A DNA stretch of 64,000 nt from Rhexocercosporidium sp. MPI-PUGE-AT-0058 (GCA_020746875.1 JAGTJL010000004.1:2542001-2606000); one strand, 5' to 3'; positions 47,881-58,275 are shown, numbered from the stretch's first letter. Notes: generated from the letters alone by a model not told the origin. Made by a program: numbers and translations.

Positions 47881-48360
47881 AAAAAAGGCTGATGATTGGC
47901 TGCTTCCACTTTCATCTGAAGAGCCCTGGGACTGACCGCTGAGTTCTTGAATATAGTTGGATTCGTACACTCTACAGGGCCTTTGTTCCGGAGATTGTTG
48001 TCGAAGAGGGGGTTTATACACGATGGAGCCGGTCCATATTGAGGGAATACTGTAAAAGATATACTTCGAAAAATGTATATTCGAGTGATGGAATGGCTTC
48101 GGTATTCTTCTGATTTAAACCCGATCGAGAACCTCTGGGCTCTATTGAAAGTAGAGTTATCGATTACGTCCTGAGCTCAAACATGCCCTTAATACAGACG
48201 AGACTTTACACGCGTTAATTCGTAGAGAACAAGAGGAATAGCATAGTATCGATAATGGATTATTATATAGATTGGCTACTACAATGCATCACCGAGTACA
48301 ACATGCTATTAATGCCGAAGGGTAGTATACGAAATACTATAATTCGACTTGTTACCTTAA
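47880..48360 (+). pseudogene. Tc1/mariner DDE transposase relic
   Basis: Plus strand 48081-48160 reads VMEWLRYSSDLNPIENLWAL, the third catalytic region of Tc1/mariner transposases (MEWP.YSPDLNPIENLW, with the last acidic residue following). Upstream, FIHDGAGPYIEGIL at about 48012-48055 recalls the preceding D-containing segment, but in another frame. Many stops follow. No terminal repeats were identified, so borders are approximate. Confidence 0.7.
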
Positions 48361-48657
48361 AAAAGTAGAGATATGAACAATGCCGAATCGAGTAAGTAGT
48401 CCCTTAGCACCCTTTGGCTGGCGTAGACGCTTTGTACCCTCCTGTATATCAGTTGCGAGCCATGCTTGTCGTGGTCACGGGTCATGCTTCCACGGTATTC
48501 CGCTATAGGAACCGTACAACTTGGCACACGAGACCTCGTTCGATCAAGGAATTAGAAGATACTGGAAGAGGGAATTTTGTACGAGCTTATATGTGACATT
48601 AATCATGAAGAAACTTTGATTCACCTTTCATCAAAGTCTTCGTCCCAGTCGTCCAAT

Positions 48658-49260
48658 TCACGCACTGCCATTCTTCATTCCCTCCCAATCCTCTTTGCTG
48701 AACCTATATTCAACCTCCTTTCCCTCACTCTTCACCTGCTTCCACTTCGCCATCCCCATCCGATCAGCCAGTCCTTGAAACGGCGTATTCACCGCCAATG
48801 TCTCAAAAAAGGCCTCCTCGCATCCGACGCCCCCCACCTCTACCTTTCGGAATGCAAAGTCCAACGTGGCCTTCAACGCTTCCCGCCCGTACCCCTTCCT
48901 CCACTCGGAGCTGTCAATCAGCACACCCAGGTCCGCAATTCTCTTGCCCTGAGCGTCCGTAGAGATGGCGTTAATGCCGCCGAAGCCGATAACGCCATCC
49001 GCATGTGGTGAAGCTGATCCCGTCTCTGTTGTTGGGCGTCGGGTTATGACGAGAAAGTAGGCTTGCCCAGAAGCGCGCAGATCCTCCCATTTGGCGATTC
49101 GGCGTTGGTATTCTTCCACCGTTGGGTTGCTTGGCTTTTGCGGTTCATGTTGGGTGTTGAGGGGGTTGGCAAAAATGGCTGCGAGGGGGGCGGCATCCGA
49201 AGGGACAGCGGGACGAATGGTAAGATTTTCGGTCTGGAGATTGGAATTTGGAGAAGACAT
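48658..49260 (-). CDS. GNAT-family N-acetyltransferase (RimJ/RimL-like)
   Basis: Single exon. From the ATG at 49260 it gives 200 residues; an in-frame ATG at 49311 would add 17 hydrophobic residues, but MSSPNSNLQTENLTIRPAVP is a better start because the first GNAT strand LTIRPAVPSDAAPLAAIF follows. Then DLGVLIDSSEWRKGYGREAL, the core strand and acetyl-CoA loop (R-K-G-Y-G-R-E-A), then FFETLAVNTPFQGLADRMGM and the C-terminal YRFSKEDWEGMK. Acetyl transfer to an unknown amine. It lies 0.8 kb from the first UstYa gene; membership in the cluster is possible but unproven. Confidence 0.87.
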   Translation of the reverse strand: MSSPNSNLQTENLTIRPAVPSDAAPLAAIFANPLNTQHEPQKPSNPTVEEYQRRIAKWEDLRASGQAYFLVITRRPTTETGSASPHADGVIGFGGINAISTDAQGKRIADLGVLIDSSEWRKGYGREALKATLDFAFRKVEVGGVGCEEAFFETLAVNTPFQGLADRMGMAKWKQVKSEGKEVEYRFSKEDWEGMKNGSA

Positions 49261-50038
49261 CTTGCTACAAAAAGTGTTGGTTACTATCAGGAACTCAAGT
49301 CGTAAGATCACACGTGATTGGGAGACAGCACACTCAAGAGTATGGTGTAGGTATTTTCTTGGTTATGTGTCTCTAAGGATCAAGAAGCTAGAAGTTGAGG
49401 GATCTATATACAGGGAAGATGACTCATTGATGAGTAATGCCAATGTAGAGATAAGCGATGTCTGTTTACGTGATTCCGTGAATCCTATATTCCAACAAAA
49501 AGTATGGAATGAGAGAGGCACGTGTGGTTTCCAATGTCTGTCCTTCGTGACACAGATGGGAATACAGGAAGCCCCCTGTGAATGGCAGCAGTGTCTGTGG
49601 TCGGAATAGTTGGGATGCCAGCGCACTTTATAATTTAGATTATGCCTAGCCCATCGTAAGGAATGGATGGAAGGATTTACTCTTGGTAGGCTTCGCACTG
49701 TTTTAGTGATAAAATTATACTTGCATTATTCCTGGTATGACTAGGAAACGATAAACCCGAGGGTGTCCTATTTGCCCCCGCTTTGATACAGAGTCACTAT
49801 GAGAAGACTCAGCTCTCTGCCTCTTCTCGCACTGCGGAGAATTGCTTCTTTTCCCAATCACCAATTTATGCCAATTCAGCAGGCAAGATTGGATGGAGGC
49901 GGAAGGGAGGAAGGATGTGAATTACACGAAACCAAGTCACATCCATGGAGCCTAGAAGCTCTCTGTATTCGATGATTTTACGTCGCCGAGACACTTGGTT
50001 AACACTACTTATTGATCAAATCAAAGGCTGCAAAGTTT
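49261..50038. other. Intergenic, no gene seen
   Basis: Left edge of the RiPP locus. Short frames only. Confidence 0.4.
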
Positions 50039-51174
50039 TCACAGCTCGTTCCCATCCTTGTCCACCCGAGGTTCATCCCATTGCGCAACACGGTCGACCA
50101 CTCTGACTAAATGAGCGTCATCAGGAGCCTCCCAAACAAAGCCCTCTGGCTTATGAAACTTGTGCTCATGTGTCCAGTCCATTATCTTGTCCAACTTGCG
50201 GCATTTCTTGGGGTTCGCAAAAAAAGGGAATGGTTCGTCGATATCCACGAGCCAATTGAAAGTTGCAAAGCTTGTACTGTAAGTGTGTCAGTCAATATCT
50301 TGCCCGGAGCAATGATTGGAGGAAGGCGAACTCACTCGAAATGACACATTAGGGTCTGCCGTAAAAGGTCAATGCAGTGTTCATAATGCGCTTCATAGTG
50401 TCGTGAATTCTCTAGCTTGGACTTCTTGGTCTCTGGGATATCCTCGGAGTGGTGATCATACCACAGTATGCGAAGGCAATGCAAGTCGTGGAATCCCTCG
50501 AGCTGAGCCAGGTAGCCTCCTCCGGCAGATTCGGGCACTCGTACAGAGTCCAAGGCAGCACCAGCGCTGATCATATCGGCCTCGGACACAGTAATAACAG
50601 GAGCTAATGCCAGATCAGTAAGAAACAACCAACGATAAGTACTTCGATACACTGTGAAGGCTGACCCGAACTACTTGAGCTGGAGTTCGACCAAACTTAC
50701 TTGCCGTGATATCCAGCCACGCCTTGGCTTTCTCCTCCGTGTAGTTGCCGGTAAACTCCCCAAAGGTGTTCAATGTAGTGTTCCAGCGGACCCATTCGTA
50801 ATCATCGTCCGTAAACTCTTTGAGTGCAGGAGCTAGATGGTCAGAAATTATTGCGAACAGGTCTGGCTTTTGAACTAAGTGGTGATGCACTCACAGGGCG
50901 ACGAGATCTTTCGCGTGCAATTTTGAGGCATTTGTTTCTGCAAATACAACGAATACACTAGCATGGAAAGAGAAAATATGAAGAAAGCCACCTGGCCGAT
51001 CGAAATGAAAATAAGACATCTCCGTTCATGACTTTGTGCGAGACTGCGTCCGTCTTCTTCGATTGATGGTAGGAGGGAGGAAGAGCTGTCGTGGTCTTCA
51101 GAAGCGGCATCATGATCGAGATACTTTTCCTCAAGTGTTTCTGGCTGAGACAAGCCATGTGGTTTCGACGCCAT
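50039..51174 (-). CDS. UstYa-like oxidase (DUF3328), gene A
   Basis: Four exons: 51174-50895, 50832-50701, 50603-50336, 50276-50039; all GT-AG and in phase; 305 residues. Type II membrane layout: polar N-terminus, one TM at residues 53-78, then the lumenal domain. Two family motifs are seen: HDLHC (176-180) and HCIDLLRQTLMC (213-224), which in UstYa-type proteins bind the metal for oxidative cyclisation of dikaritin peptides. FATFNWLVD and the CRKLDKIMDW tail complete the family pattern. It carries an extra 20-25 residues between the two motifs (EDIPETKKSKLENSRHYEAH). The basic loop is unusual. Expected to act in the secretory pathway on the precursor at 57.5-58.1 kb. Confidence 0.88.
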
Positions 51175-51489
51175 GGCGACTTTGATGAAAGATTATTAGA
51201 CCTCAGTCCTCCCTCAGAGAAGTAAAGCAAGCAGCGAGGACGATGGCGACGGCTTCTTGCCCAGGCCAAGACTAGGAGAATAACATGGGGCCAGTGGTCA
51301 GGCTTTCTAGTCTGGCTTAGCGGCGTAGCCGAGCATAGCATATGATGCATGGTTTGTTGCTGACAACCTAAACGATAACAAAATGCATGACGGGACGCTT
51401 TGAGCTGTCCCGGGGGGTTTTGGGGATGGTGGGGCCTGAATCCTGCCACCCCCCTTGACCATACCTTATCATAAAATGCCCTCTGTGTA
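51175..51489. other. Intergenic, no gene seen
   Basis: Divergent upstream region of UstYa-like genes A and B. Confidence 0.4.
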
Positions 51490-51651
51490 CCAGAGGGGGG
51501 TTGTCGGTGGACCTCGTCCATCCTTGTAAAGCAGCAGGGTTGCTCTTCTAATTAACGGTCTAAAATCCTAGAATATTTTTTATAACATTCCCTAAACGTT
51601 AAGGTAAAAGATAATGCTAGACGAGGCCCACTAATTAATAACCCTCTTTCG
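51490..51651. mobile_element. MITE copy 1 (TA target duplication)
   Basis: 162 bp bounded by TA (51488-51489, 51652-51653). Ends are imperfect inverted repeats: GGGGGGTTGTCGGTGGACCT then CGTC on the left, and the reverse complement GAGGGTTATTAATTAGTGGG then CCTCGTC on the right. It is related to 56404-56559 (GGGGGTTGACAGTGGGTCTC). No coding capacity. The left half has kept G and C; the right half has drifted to A and T. Confidence 0.65.
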
Positions 51652-51736
51652 TAATTTGTATTTCTCGACGTATTAATCCTTCCCCAACCACGCCATACAG
51701 ACCTGAGCTGAATTGTGGCCGGTGGGATATTGGCAA

Positions 51737-52708
51737 ATGGCGACCGTGAATAAGGAGACAAAGGCCTCATACCTGCCCTTGAGCAACCTCGACGATGGTG
51801 AAGAGTTATCAGCCTCGAAGAACGTTCGTTTGCTGCCACGATTGTGGCCGTGGTGTTTCCTCGCGTGCAATGTGGTCATCTTGCTTCTGAATATCTTCAT
51901 GATCACCGTGTTCACACCATGGGCGTTGACTAGAAACCCCTTACATGCTACCGACTATATGCTCCCTCCAAGTAGGTTACTTTATGTCCGCCTCAGATTC
52001 GAAGTCACAGAGACTGACCTGAGTCCAGCGCCTAATGAAAAGCTTTTACAGAGACAGCAACAGACGTTCACACTCTCCTCAGCCTGGTCCGGAGCTCCCA
52101 GCAATGAAACAGACCAAGCATGGAAAAGCCTCGTCGAGGGCGACATGGGCGCATTTAGCATATCTGCAAAGCTCTTCCAACAAGTCAATCCCTCTCTAGG
52201 GACAGGAGTCCGCGTACCCGACGAGCCCGAGGACAAGTACGTGGCGACTTTTGACGTTGTGCACAAACTGCATTGTCTGGTGAGCGAGATCCTCTAAATC
52301 TCATCCCCTCTGCGATACCTATTACCCGTCAGCAAACTCACACCTATGTCCCAGAATCTTATTCGCCAGAGCTTCTACCCAGGGCGGTATCCCGACTATC
52401 AAGGCTTCCATGGCCACACGTCGGAGGAGGTTCAGGGGCATCGCGAGCATTGTATTGAGCAGATTCGCCAGTCGTTGATGTGTAGCGGAGACCTCAGCAT
52501 TTTGACGTACAATTGGGTCAAAGGAGAGCGAATGCCAAAGCCGAACTTCAGGACGGTGCATGCATGCCAGAACTGGGATCACGTGGTGGGATGGGTAAGA
52601 GAGAACTCCGTGGAGCATTTGCTGCAATATATTAGGAGACCAAAGGAGGGGCCTGAGCTGGCTCATGTGCCATGCGAGGAAGGGGTGGATTGCGAAGGAG
52701 TTTACTGA
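51737..52708 (+). CDS. UstYa-like oxidase (DUF3328), gene B
   Basis: Exon 1 51737-52279 and exon 2 52355-52708 (GTGAGC...CCCAG); 298 residues. TM at about 38-59 (WCFLACNVVILLLNIFMITV). Motifs: HKLHC (176-180) directly before the splice, then NLIRQ, and HCIEQIRQSLMC (213-224); CSGDLSILTYNWVKG and PNFRTVHACQNWDHVVGW follow as usual. A 57-nt in-frame piece, 51972-52028 (GTAGGT...TCCAG), may be a further intron, because without it the reading goes straight from LPP to PNEKLLQRQ as in related proteins; this would shorten the protein by 19 residues. The start is the first ATG before the polar tail. Confidence 0.88.
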
Positions 52709-52856
52709 GGGTAAAGACTAAGACCTTAACCATCTGTTGTCGTATTTGAATGAGTATATGTAATTTTACAAATGCATGTTGGCACTGGCCTAGAACCAGC
52801 CTTTTGTGGCTTTGGAAATGTATCGGTTTCACGATTTATTTACTGTCAACACCTAT

Positions 52857-53783
52857 TTACCTCAGCTCGTCAAAGAGATCCCACATCGTTGCCCCCTCCT
52901 TCAGTCTCGGTACTGAGTCCAGCGGACGCTCCTCGGTCTGCCCAACCTTCTCTCTGAGGTAACCCGCACTCTTGCACTGATGCTTAATGTCTTCTCCGTC
53001 CACATCGTCCCTCAGCACGTTGCCCGCATCATCGGTGTAAGTTTTCGGACGCTCCAGCGTGCCATCAGCTGAGCACAGCAACGACTGCGCAACATAGCTG
53101 AGACAGTGCCCTAGATGCATCTCATCCTCACTCTTTCCCATATGAATGTCTCTTTTGGAGCCGTGTGAATGAGCGACCGCCCCGCTCTTCGACCCTTTGA
53201 CAGCGTCCCGAATCATAGAAAGACAGTGTAGGGCATGAAACATGCTCACACCGTGTCCAGTCTTATACGTTTCGTTGTGTCGTACCCAGACAAAGCCGCC
53301 TTGCTTAGTCGAGGATATCGTTGACCACATTGCATCTCCGACTTCCGTCATATCTTCGAGCTCAGGTCTCGTGCGGAAAGCTTGGAGATAGACACTGGGG
53401 GGTGGTATGGTCAACTCATCGTTGCCACTCGCACTGGGTTGTTCGCAGAAGCATGGCGATGGTGACAGCCAGGATCCGTACGTTTGGCTGCTTGGAAAGC
53501 TGGCCCCGAAAAAGACGAAGAGTGAGATGATTAGAAGAAGAAGCGTGAAAATGAGAGTGAAGCTGGTGGGCTTGAGGCCGAGAGCACACATGGTGATGAT
53601 GAAGATGAAGATGTTCAGCGACCAGATACAGCGAATAGTCAGGTTGTGTCGACGTACACGCAAGCTTGCAGCATAGGCCTTGGAAAATTGGAAGCCAAAA
53701 TCTGGACCAGGCTTGCCGAAAGAAAGCTGTGGAATGAACTTCGCGGAACTGACAGTTGTCAGTATCGACGTGCCCCTCGACAC
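52857..53783 (-). CDS. UstYa-like oxidase (DUF3328), divergent, gene C
   Basis: A single-exon frame of 308 residues. The TM region is long (residues 53-93: IWSLNIFIFIITMCALG and FTLIFTLLLLIISLFVFFG), so the true start may be the ATG at 53591 (MCALGLKPTSF), leaving one TM. Motifs: HALHC (183-187) and GHCLSYVAQSLLC (225-237). The last differs from the usual HCID.(I/L)RQ..MC, and 20 extra residues with many His and Ser lie between. The tail has QCKSAGYLREKVG, KEGATMWDLFDELR. It is the least typical of the six paralogues and may have a different role. It is convergent with gene B, whose stop is 148 bp away. Confidence 0.8.
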   Translation of the reverse strand: MSRGTSILTTVSSAKFIPQLSFGKPGPDFGFQFSKAYAASLRVRRHNLTIRCIWSLNIFIFIITMCALGLKPTSFTLIFTLLLLIISLFVFFGASFPSSQTYGSWLSPSPCFCEQPSASGNDELTIPPPSVYLQAFRTRPELEDMTEVGDAMWSTISSTKQGGFVWVRHNETYKTGHGVSMFHALHCLSMIRDAVKGSKSGAVAHSHGSKRDIHMGKSEDEMHLGHCLSYVAQSLLCSADGTLERPKTYTDDAGNVLRDDVDGEDIKHQCKSAGYLREKVGQTEERPLDSVPRLKEGATMWDLFDELR

Positions 53784-54920
53784 AGGATTCTTGTGTACGA
53801 TGTAACGTGTTCATCAATCGGGGCCTCTTTACCAATGAGCTTATCGCAGGATGGAATTCGAATGCAGGCCGTCTTTGGAAGGTAGTATGGAATCCAGATG
53901 ATGGCCGTCTTTGGAAGGTAGGTGTCTTACAATTGACATATCGTGGGCCGCCGCGCACCTTGAGCGCTTTGCAGACATGTGCACTGTAAAGCAAGAATAT
54001 CGGAATGTGGGGTTGAGATGTTTTGGACCGATGTCAACATCTCGGCTGTGGCGTTTAGCGGTCAAGCCATCCTATCCATCTCGACGAACGACTCGCTAGC
54101 GGCGTGATGATCAGGGCTGCGAAGGAGTTAGTTCAATCCTTCGTGTGCAGCCCTTACCTAATATAACAGAGCGGTGGTGCAATGTAACCGTGTCAAAAGT
54201 CTTGTATTTCTCTAATCTGTACAAATGTGACCCTTCTAAGAAGGTGGTTCTGATGCTGACTAGTGTAACTGGTGCGACCTTGCTTGCAGCTGCCGCCTTA
54301 TACCTAAGCTAATAATCAGTGGCATTATAGCGCTAACGAAGTACAGTATCGGCCCTTGGCAGCTTCTCGTTTACCAAAAATGGTGGAAAGCCCCAAGTCA
54401 GCCCAATGAGTGAGGCGACCGATGTGCCTTGACGTGTAGACAAGGCTCGCGAGTTTTGCCGAGATACGAGTATGCAGTGAGGAAGGAAACCTTGGCTGCA
54501 GATTGCGCAATCAATTTCTCTGTCAATTTACGAGCGCGAAGGCGCCGTAGTCACTTGCTTTGATGCCACCCCTGCTATATGCACTTGGCGATCTCGAGGC
54601 TAAGCCGTGGCCTTGGAGGGGTAATGTATGTATCAAGCATTAGTGGGGATGGCATTTGATTATACCATTATCTTTGAATTAGCGTTGCGACAGTTAGCCG
54701 ACACTGCATACAACTGCCTAAACCGTAGTCTTTGAAAGCCATGCATGGGCTGGATCCTGAAGTGGGGGTCGCTCTCTTTGCCTCCACAGTCACGATGCTG
54801 ATCAAATTTGATCGACAATAATAATGCACCGCGGATGAAGGGGAGGTTTTAGATTTCAAGCACGTAACGCTACAAAGTAATTCTAAATTTCAACCACATC
54901 TCTGACCAATGAATGGTCTT
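53784..54920. other. Intergenic, no gene seen; short direct repeat
   Basis: A 19-bp unit GGCCGTCTTTGGAAGGTAG occurs twice, near 53868 and 53905. No RNA gene was recognised. Confidence 0.45.
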
Positions 54921-55992
54921 TCATGGCGGCGAACTCATTGCCATGGCACCCTCCGGCTTCATGGGGATCAGCGGAGTCCCTACGGGCTTTGAATGTCTGT
55001 TTGTCCAATCGAGCACCTTTTCAAAGTCCCTACACACATGCTTAGTATTGAAATCAGGCCACGGTCTGCTGCGTTGTTCGATCCACTGTGAAGCTGTCAG
55101 CGTTCAGTCCCACTTTGACTGCTCTTTTAAGAACTCACGTGCGCAGTCACGATGGTGACATCCGCATGGCACATCACAAATTGGCGTAGCATTTCGACGC
55201 AGTGATCTATCGAAGCTGTTAGCAAAACTGTACCATACAATCATGCGCAGCATGACCAAATCTTACCGAGATGAACCTTGAATGTTTCTTCCTTGTCGCC
55301 GAAGTCAGGGTCGTGGATTTTATAATAGTCATACTTGAAATATGACGCTTTACGAAGCAGATTCTGTTCGGCAGTCAATATATCGGCTAGTAACCTCTTG
55401 ATTTCGATCTAATGCTCACCACGCAGTGAAGCTGATGTGTGAACTCCGGCACCATGAAGTACCCGCCACCGTGCTCTGGAGCATTTTTTGCCGCTGTGTC
55501 TGGGTTGACGCCAATGGTATGGAAGTCCTCCTTCGAAATATCGAGGTCCAGCGGCCGGACAATTGAAATGCGATTCCATGCAGTATCGACTTCGCTACTA
55601 GGAGGCCCTCGATATGGCGACGGCCAGCGAATGGAACCGTTGAAGCGGAATTCTTGAAGCCCTGGATCCAAATCTTCCAGTATAGGAGCTGTAGAATTAT
55701 CAGTGAAAGATAATGAATATATGCTTGACTAGCACTCACAATATGAACTTGTTTGGGTTATCAGCCGCTTGATGTTCGAAGATCTCAAGTCTACGCTTGA
55801 AAAGACTACAAAAGCAGACAGTGCAAGTAGTAAGAACCATCCGAGATATTGGACGAACACAGTCCGAGGTTGAGTTTGGGCATGGCCTCCGCAGTACACG
55901 CAAGGTGAAGAGCTTTCTGTCGAGCTCCGCATGGAGCCCTCTTTCTCTTCATCAGTGTTGAGCTTGTTATAGCCGCGGAAAGCGCCAAACAT
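54921..55992 (-). CDS. UstYa-like oxidase (DUF3328), gene D
   Basis: Five exons: 55992-55740, 55688-55420, 55363-55267, 55206-55139, 55085-54921; GT-AG throughout and in phase; 283 residues. N-terminus MFGAFRGYNKLNTDEEKEGS, a TM at about 48-66 (VQYLGWFLLLALSAFVVFSS), then SPYRGPPSSEVDTAWNRISI, a hallmark of the family. Motifs: HQLHC (169-173) followed by NLLRK, and HCVEMLRQFVMC (208-219) with HADVTIVTAHW after it; PWPDFNTKHVCRDFEKVLDW closes the domain. This is the most canonical of the six. The two motif splice sites fall exactly where they do in many dikaritin-cluster genes (after the HxxHC motif and before HC). Confidence 0.9.
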
Positions 55993-56403
55993 TGTGCCAG
56001 TGAAGAACAAACTGAGATGTGTAACAAGTAGAATGAAATGAGAAAGTTCAAAGAGGCCAGGAATTGTAGGTTCGGCTCCGCTACTCCAAACATTGAGGGA
56101 CAACTTCGAGCACTTGTGCTGGACTAAGAGCCGGTGAAGGTGCCGACGGTAGTACAGCATCCTTAGACGGATAGTAATCCACCGCTCTGACTACAAGGAG
56201 GTGGGTCCATGAAGCCTACGGTAAAGCTTCCTGAAAATTCACAAGTATGCAACCCACCCTGCCGCATCCTGCGTGCCTCCGCGGCCACACTGAAGAAGGC
56301 GCACTTGCTAGTGATGGTGCCACTTCCCCGGTCTACATACCGTAGGGAATCTGGTCCATGTAAGCCCTTCCTGAGACTGCACTACTTCTTACCTCCGTAT
56401 GTA
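55993..56403. other. Intergenic, no gene seen
   Basis: Upstream region of gene D up to the MITE. Confidence 0.4.
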
Positions 56404-56559
56404 AGCAAGGGGGTTGACAGTGGGTCTCGTCTAGCCTTATCTGTTGCCTAACCACTTAAGGAAATCTGTAAAGAAAATTCTTGAATTTCAAACTATTGAT
56501 TGGAAAAACAACGCTGCTGTGTATAATGGTGGACGAGACCCACTGTCAACCGCCTTCCG
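56404..56559. mobile_element. MITE copy 2 (TA target duplication)
   Basis: 156 bp between TA at 56402-56403 and 56560-56561. The inverted ends share GGTTGACAGTGGGTCTCGTC exactly (56411-56431 and its complement near 56533-56553). The interior has no frame. Same family as 51490-51651. Confidence 0.8.
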
Positions 56560-56561
56560 TA

Positions 56562-57497
56562 CGAAAGTAAATGTACTACGTGTACGAAGTATGCCCGAAT
56601 TATTCATACTTCAGCGTCTGTGCCCACTTTCCAGAGGTTTCCACTTACCAGGGGATATCTACCAATAGCCAAACCGATTCATTCTTCTCCTTCCGTATTT
56701 GGCAAAATCCGGGTCGTTTAGCACAGATAGAAACCAGTGGATATTTACCCATGATACGATGTAGTATCAAACCTGCCCCGCTAGATCCTCCGGACCTACG
56801 CCGCAATGGCGCAGCTGCTCGCGATTATTGTGCCACTTCCCCGCTCCGCAGATCTTAGCGCACGATAAGGTTCCTACTGAAGGATTCACAAGCATTCAGC
56901 CCTCAGCCCGCCCCGCTCTACGGTGTTGAAGGTGCACCCGCTAGCGACCCGTGCCGCTGCCCTGCCGAGCCTGCAAACCTTAGCCAAGCCTTGGTTGGCG
57001 CTAACAGGCGCGCTAAAAAGTCTATTTCCTTGGTCCATGATTACAAGCCCTGCACTGTAGTCAGTCAACCACCACCTCTTGGTTTACGTACTGAGAAGGT
57101 CTGATCACGGAGTATTAGAGATCTGAAACAAAATCCCCTCAATTTACACAAGAATGGTCTAGTTTCTCGGGATGGTGGTAGATCATCTCTTCAATAATCC
57201 CACCCTAAGTACATCGTTTGTTTTATGCACGAAGTCGTCAGGGTTACTTACAATGAGCACAGTAGACAATTGAGCAGATTCAGCGCATTCTGTAAGGAGA
57301 CTGTTGATTCTAGTTACACGGGGTTTCAGGTTCTACGGACCCATGATAACTAAGCCCTAACAGTTTGAGAGTCCACTCAGTCATACCAACCTCGTTCCAA
57401 GCTCCCACCTTCGTAATTTGTTGTTCCGAACAAGTCCATCTGCTCAACCCTGGCATAGATTCCAAATCTGTCTTCAAACTCGCCCTCCCAGTGGGAA
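56562..57497. other. Intergenic, no gene seen
   Basis: 3' side of the precursor gene. GC-rich patches (56790-57000) give short frames without recognisable content. Confidence 0.4.
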
Positions 57498-57990
57498 CTA
57501 CTCGTCACGCTTGTCGTAGCCGTAAGAGCCGTGGACATAGACAGAGCTTGCACCTACGACACCCTCGTCATCGGCAGTCTCCTCAGCACGCTTGTCGTAT
57601 CCGTAGGAGCCGTGAACGTAGGCAGTGCTTGAAGTTGAGAGACTATCGAGGGTGTCATCCGCAGTCTCTTCAGCACGCTTGTCGTATCCGTAGGAGCCAT
57701 GGACGTAGACAGAGCTTGCACCCACGACACCCTCGTCATCGGCAGTCTCCTCAGCACGCTTGTCGTATCCGTAGGAGCCATGGACGTAGACAGAGCTTGC
57801 ACCCACGACACCCTCGTCATCGGCAGTCTCCTCAGCACGCTTGTCGTATCCGTAGGAGCCGTGAACGTAGGCAGTGCTTGAAGTTGAGAGACTGTCAAGT
57901 GTGTCATCGGTAGTCTCTTCAGCACGTTTGTCGTAGCCATAGGAGCCGTGGACGTAGGCAGTGCTCGAAGTTGAGAGACTATCGAGGGTA
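57498..57990 (-). repeat. Tandem 81/87-bp coding repeat array of the precursor gene
   Basis: Six units; the core-coding part and the following GCTGAGGAGACTGCCGATGA-type spacer are almost identical in DNA between units. This suggests recent unit duplication or gene conversion. Units 3 and 4 are adjacent and nearly identical along their whole length. Confidence 0.9.
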
Positions 57991-58085
57991 TCATCGGTAG
58001 CAGGTTTCGGGAGGGCCAAAGGGGCAGCGAGGACGTTGGCGCAAGCGATGGCGAGAACCATCAAAACAGACTTCTTGAAAGCCAT
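57498..58085 (-). CDS. Dikaritin-type RiPP precursor with six identical core repeats
   Basis: A single exon of 195 residues. Signal peptide MAFKKSVLMVLAIACANVLA (about 1-20). Then six repeats, each ending YVHGSYGYDKR, at residues 44-54, 73-83, 100-110, 127-137, 156-166 and 183-193. The KR pairs are Kex2-type cleavage sites. Spacers are acidic (AEETADD) and continue in two forms: TLDSLSTSSTA before repeats 1, 2 and 5, and EGVVGASSV before repeats 3, 4 and 6. Unit lengths are 29 or 27 residues. The core part is invariant while the spacer varies, as in precursors of the ustiloxin/phomopsin/asperipin class. Core is expected within YVHGSYGYD: three Tyr and one His, residues suited to UstYa-type oxidative cross-links. 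Six UstYa genes surround it. The mature product and exact core borders are inference. Cys-free, so not an alpha-pheromone precursor. Confidence 0.88.
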   Translation of the reverse strand: MAFKKSVLMVLAIACANVLAAPLALPKPATDDTLDSLSTSSTAYVHGSYGYDKRAEETTDDTLDSLSTSSTAYVHGSYGYDKRAEETADDEGVVGASSVYVHGSYGYDKRAEETADDEGVVGASSVYVHGSYGYDKRAEETADDTLDSLSTSSTAYVHGSYGYDKRAEETADDEGVVGASSVYVHGSYGYDKRDE

Positions 58086-58179
58086 TGCTGCTAAGAGATT
58101 CTTTGGAGGTCAAGGAGTGATGGTGGTTTATTGAAGTGGGTTAGAGATGGTTGGGCGAGTAAAGACGCCGACCTTCAGG

Positions 58180-58275
58180 TCCAATATATAGATGAGTCCG
58201 AACTGATCTGAGGTTGCAATAGGCGAAAAGAGAGTCAATCTCCTATAACTGAGCACAATAGGTCGCTATTGGCCA
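58180..58275 (-). promoter_or_regulatory. Putative core promoter of the RiPP precursor gene
   Basis: On the minus strand a TATA-like CTATATATTGG lies at 58181-58192, about 100 bp before the ATG, and a CCAAT box lies about 80 bp further upstream (complement at 58268-58272, in GGCCAATAGC). Such a clear TATA box is uncommon in the window and fits a strongly expressed gene. Inference from sequence alone. Confidence 0.45.

Noticed and set aside
54090..54180. Possible tRNA-like stretch (AGTTCAATCC)
   Set aside because: Only a T-loop-like string; no matching acceptor or anticodon arms found by eye. No rRNA or tRNA is supported in the window.
57498..57990. CRISPR-like array
   Set aside because: Regular 81/87-bp units are coding repeats in one open frame of a eukaryotic gene.
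57365..57994. Long frames overlapping the precursor on both strands
   Set aside because: They mirror the tandem DNA repeat. Only the minus-strand 195-codon frame has a signal peptide and KR sites.
57498..58085. Precursor as an alpha-type mating pheromone gene
   Set aside because: KR sites and repeats fit, but the repeats have no Cys or the Trp-Cys pattern usual for filamentous ascomycete alpha pheromones, the spacers lack regular X-Ala/X-Pro dipeptides after KR, and six UstYa genes are adjacent.
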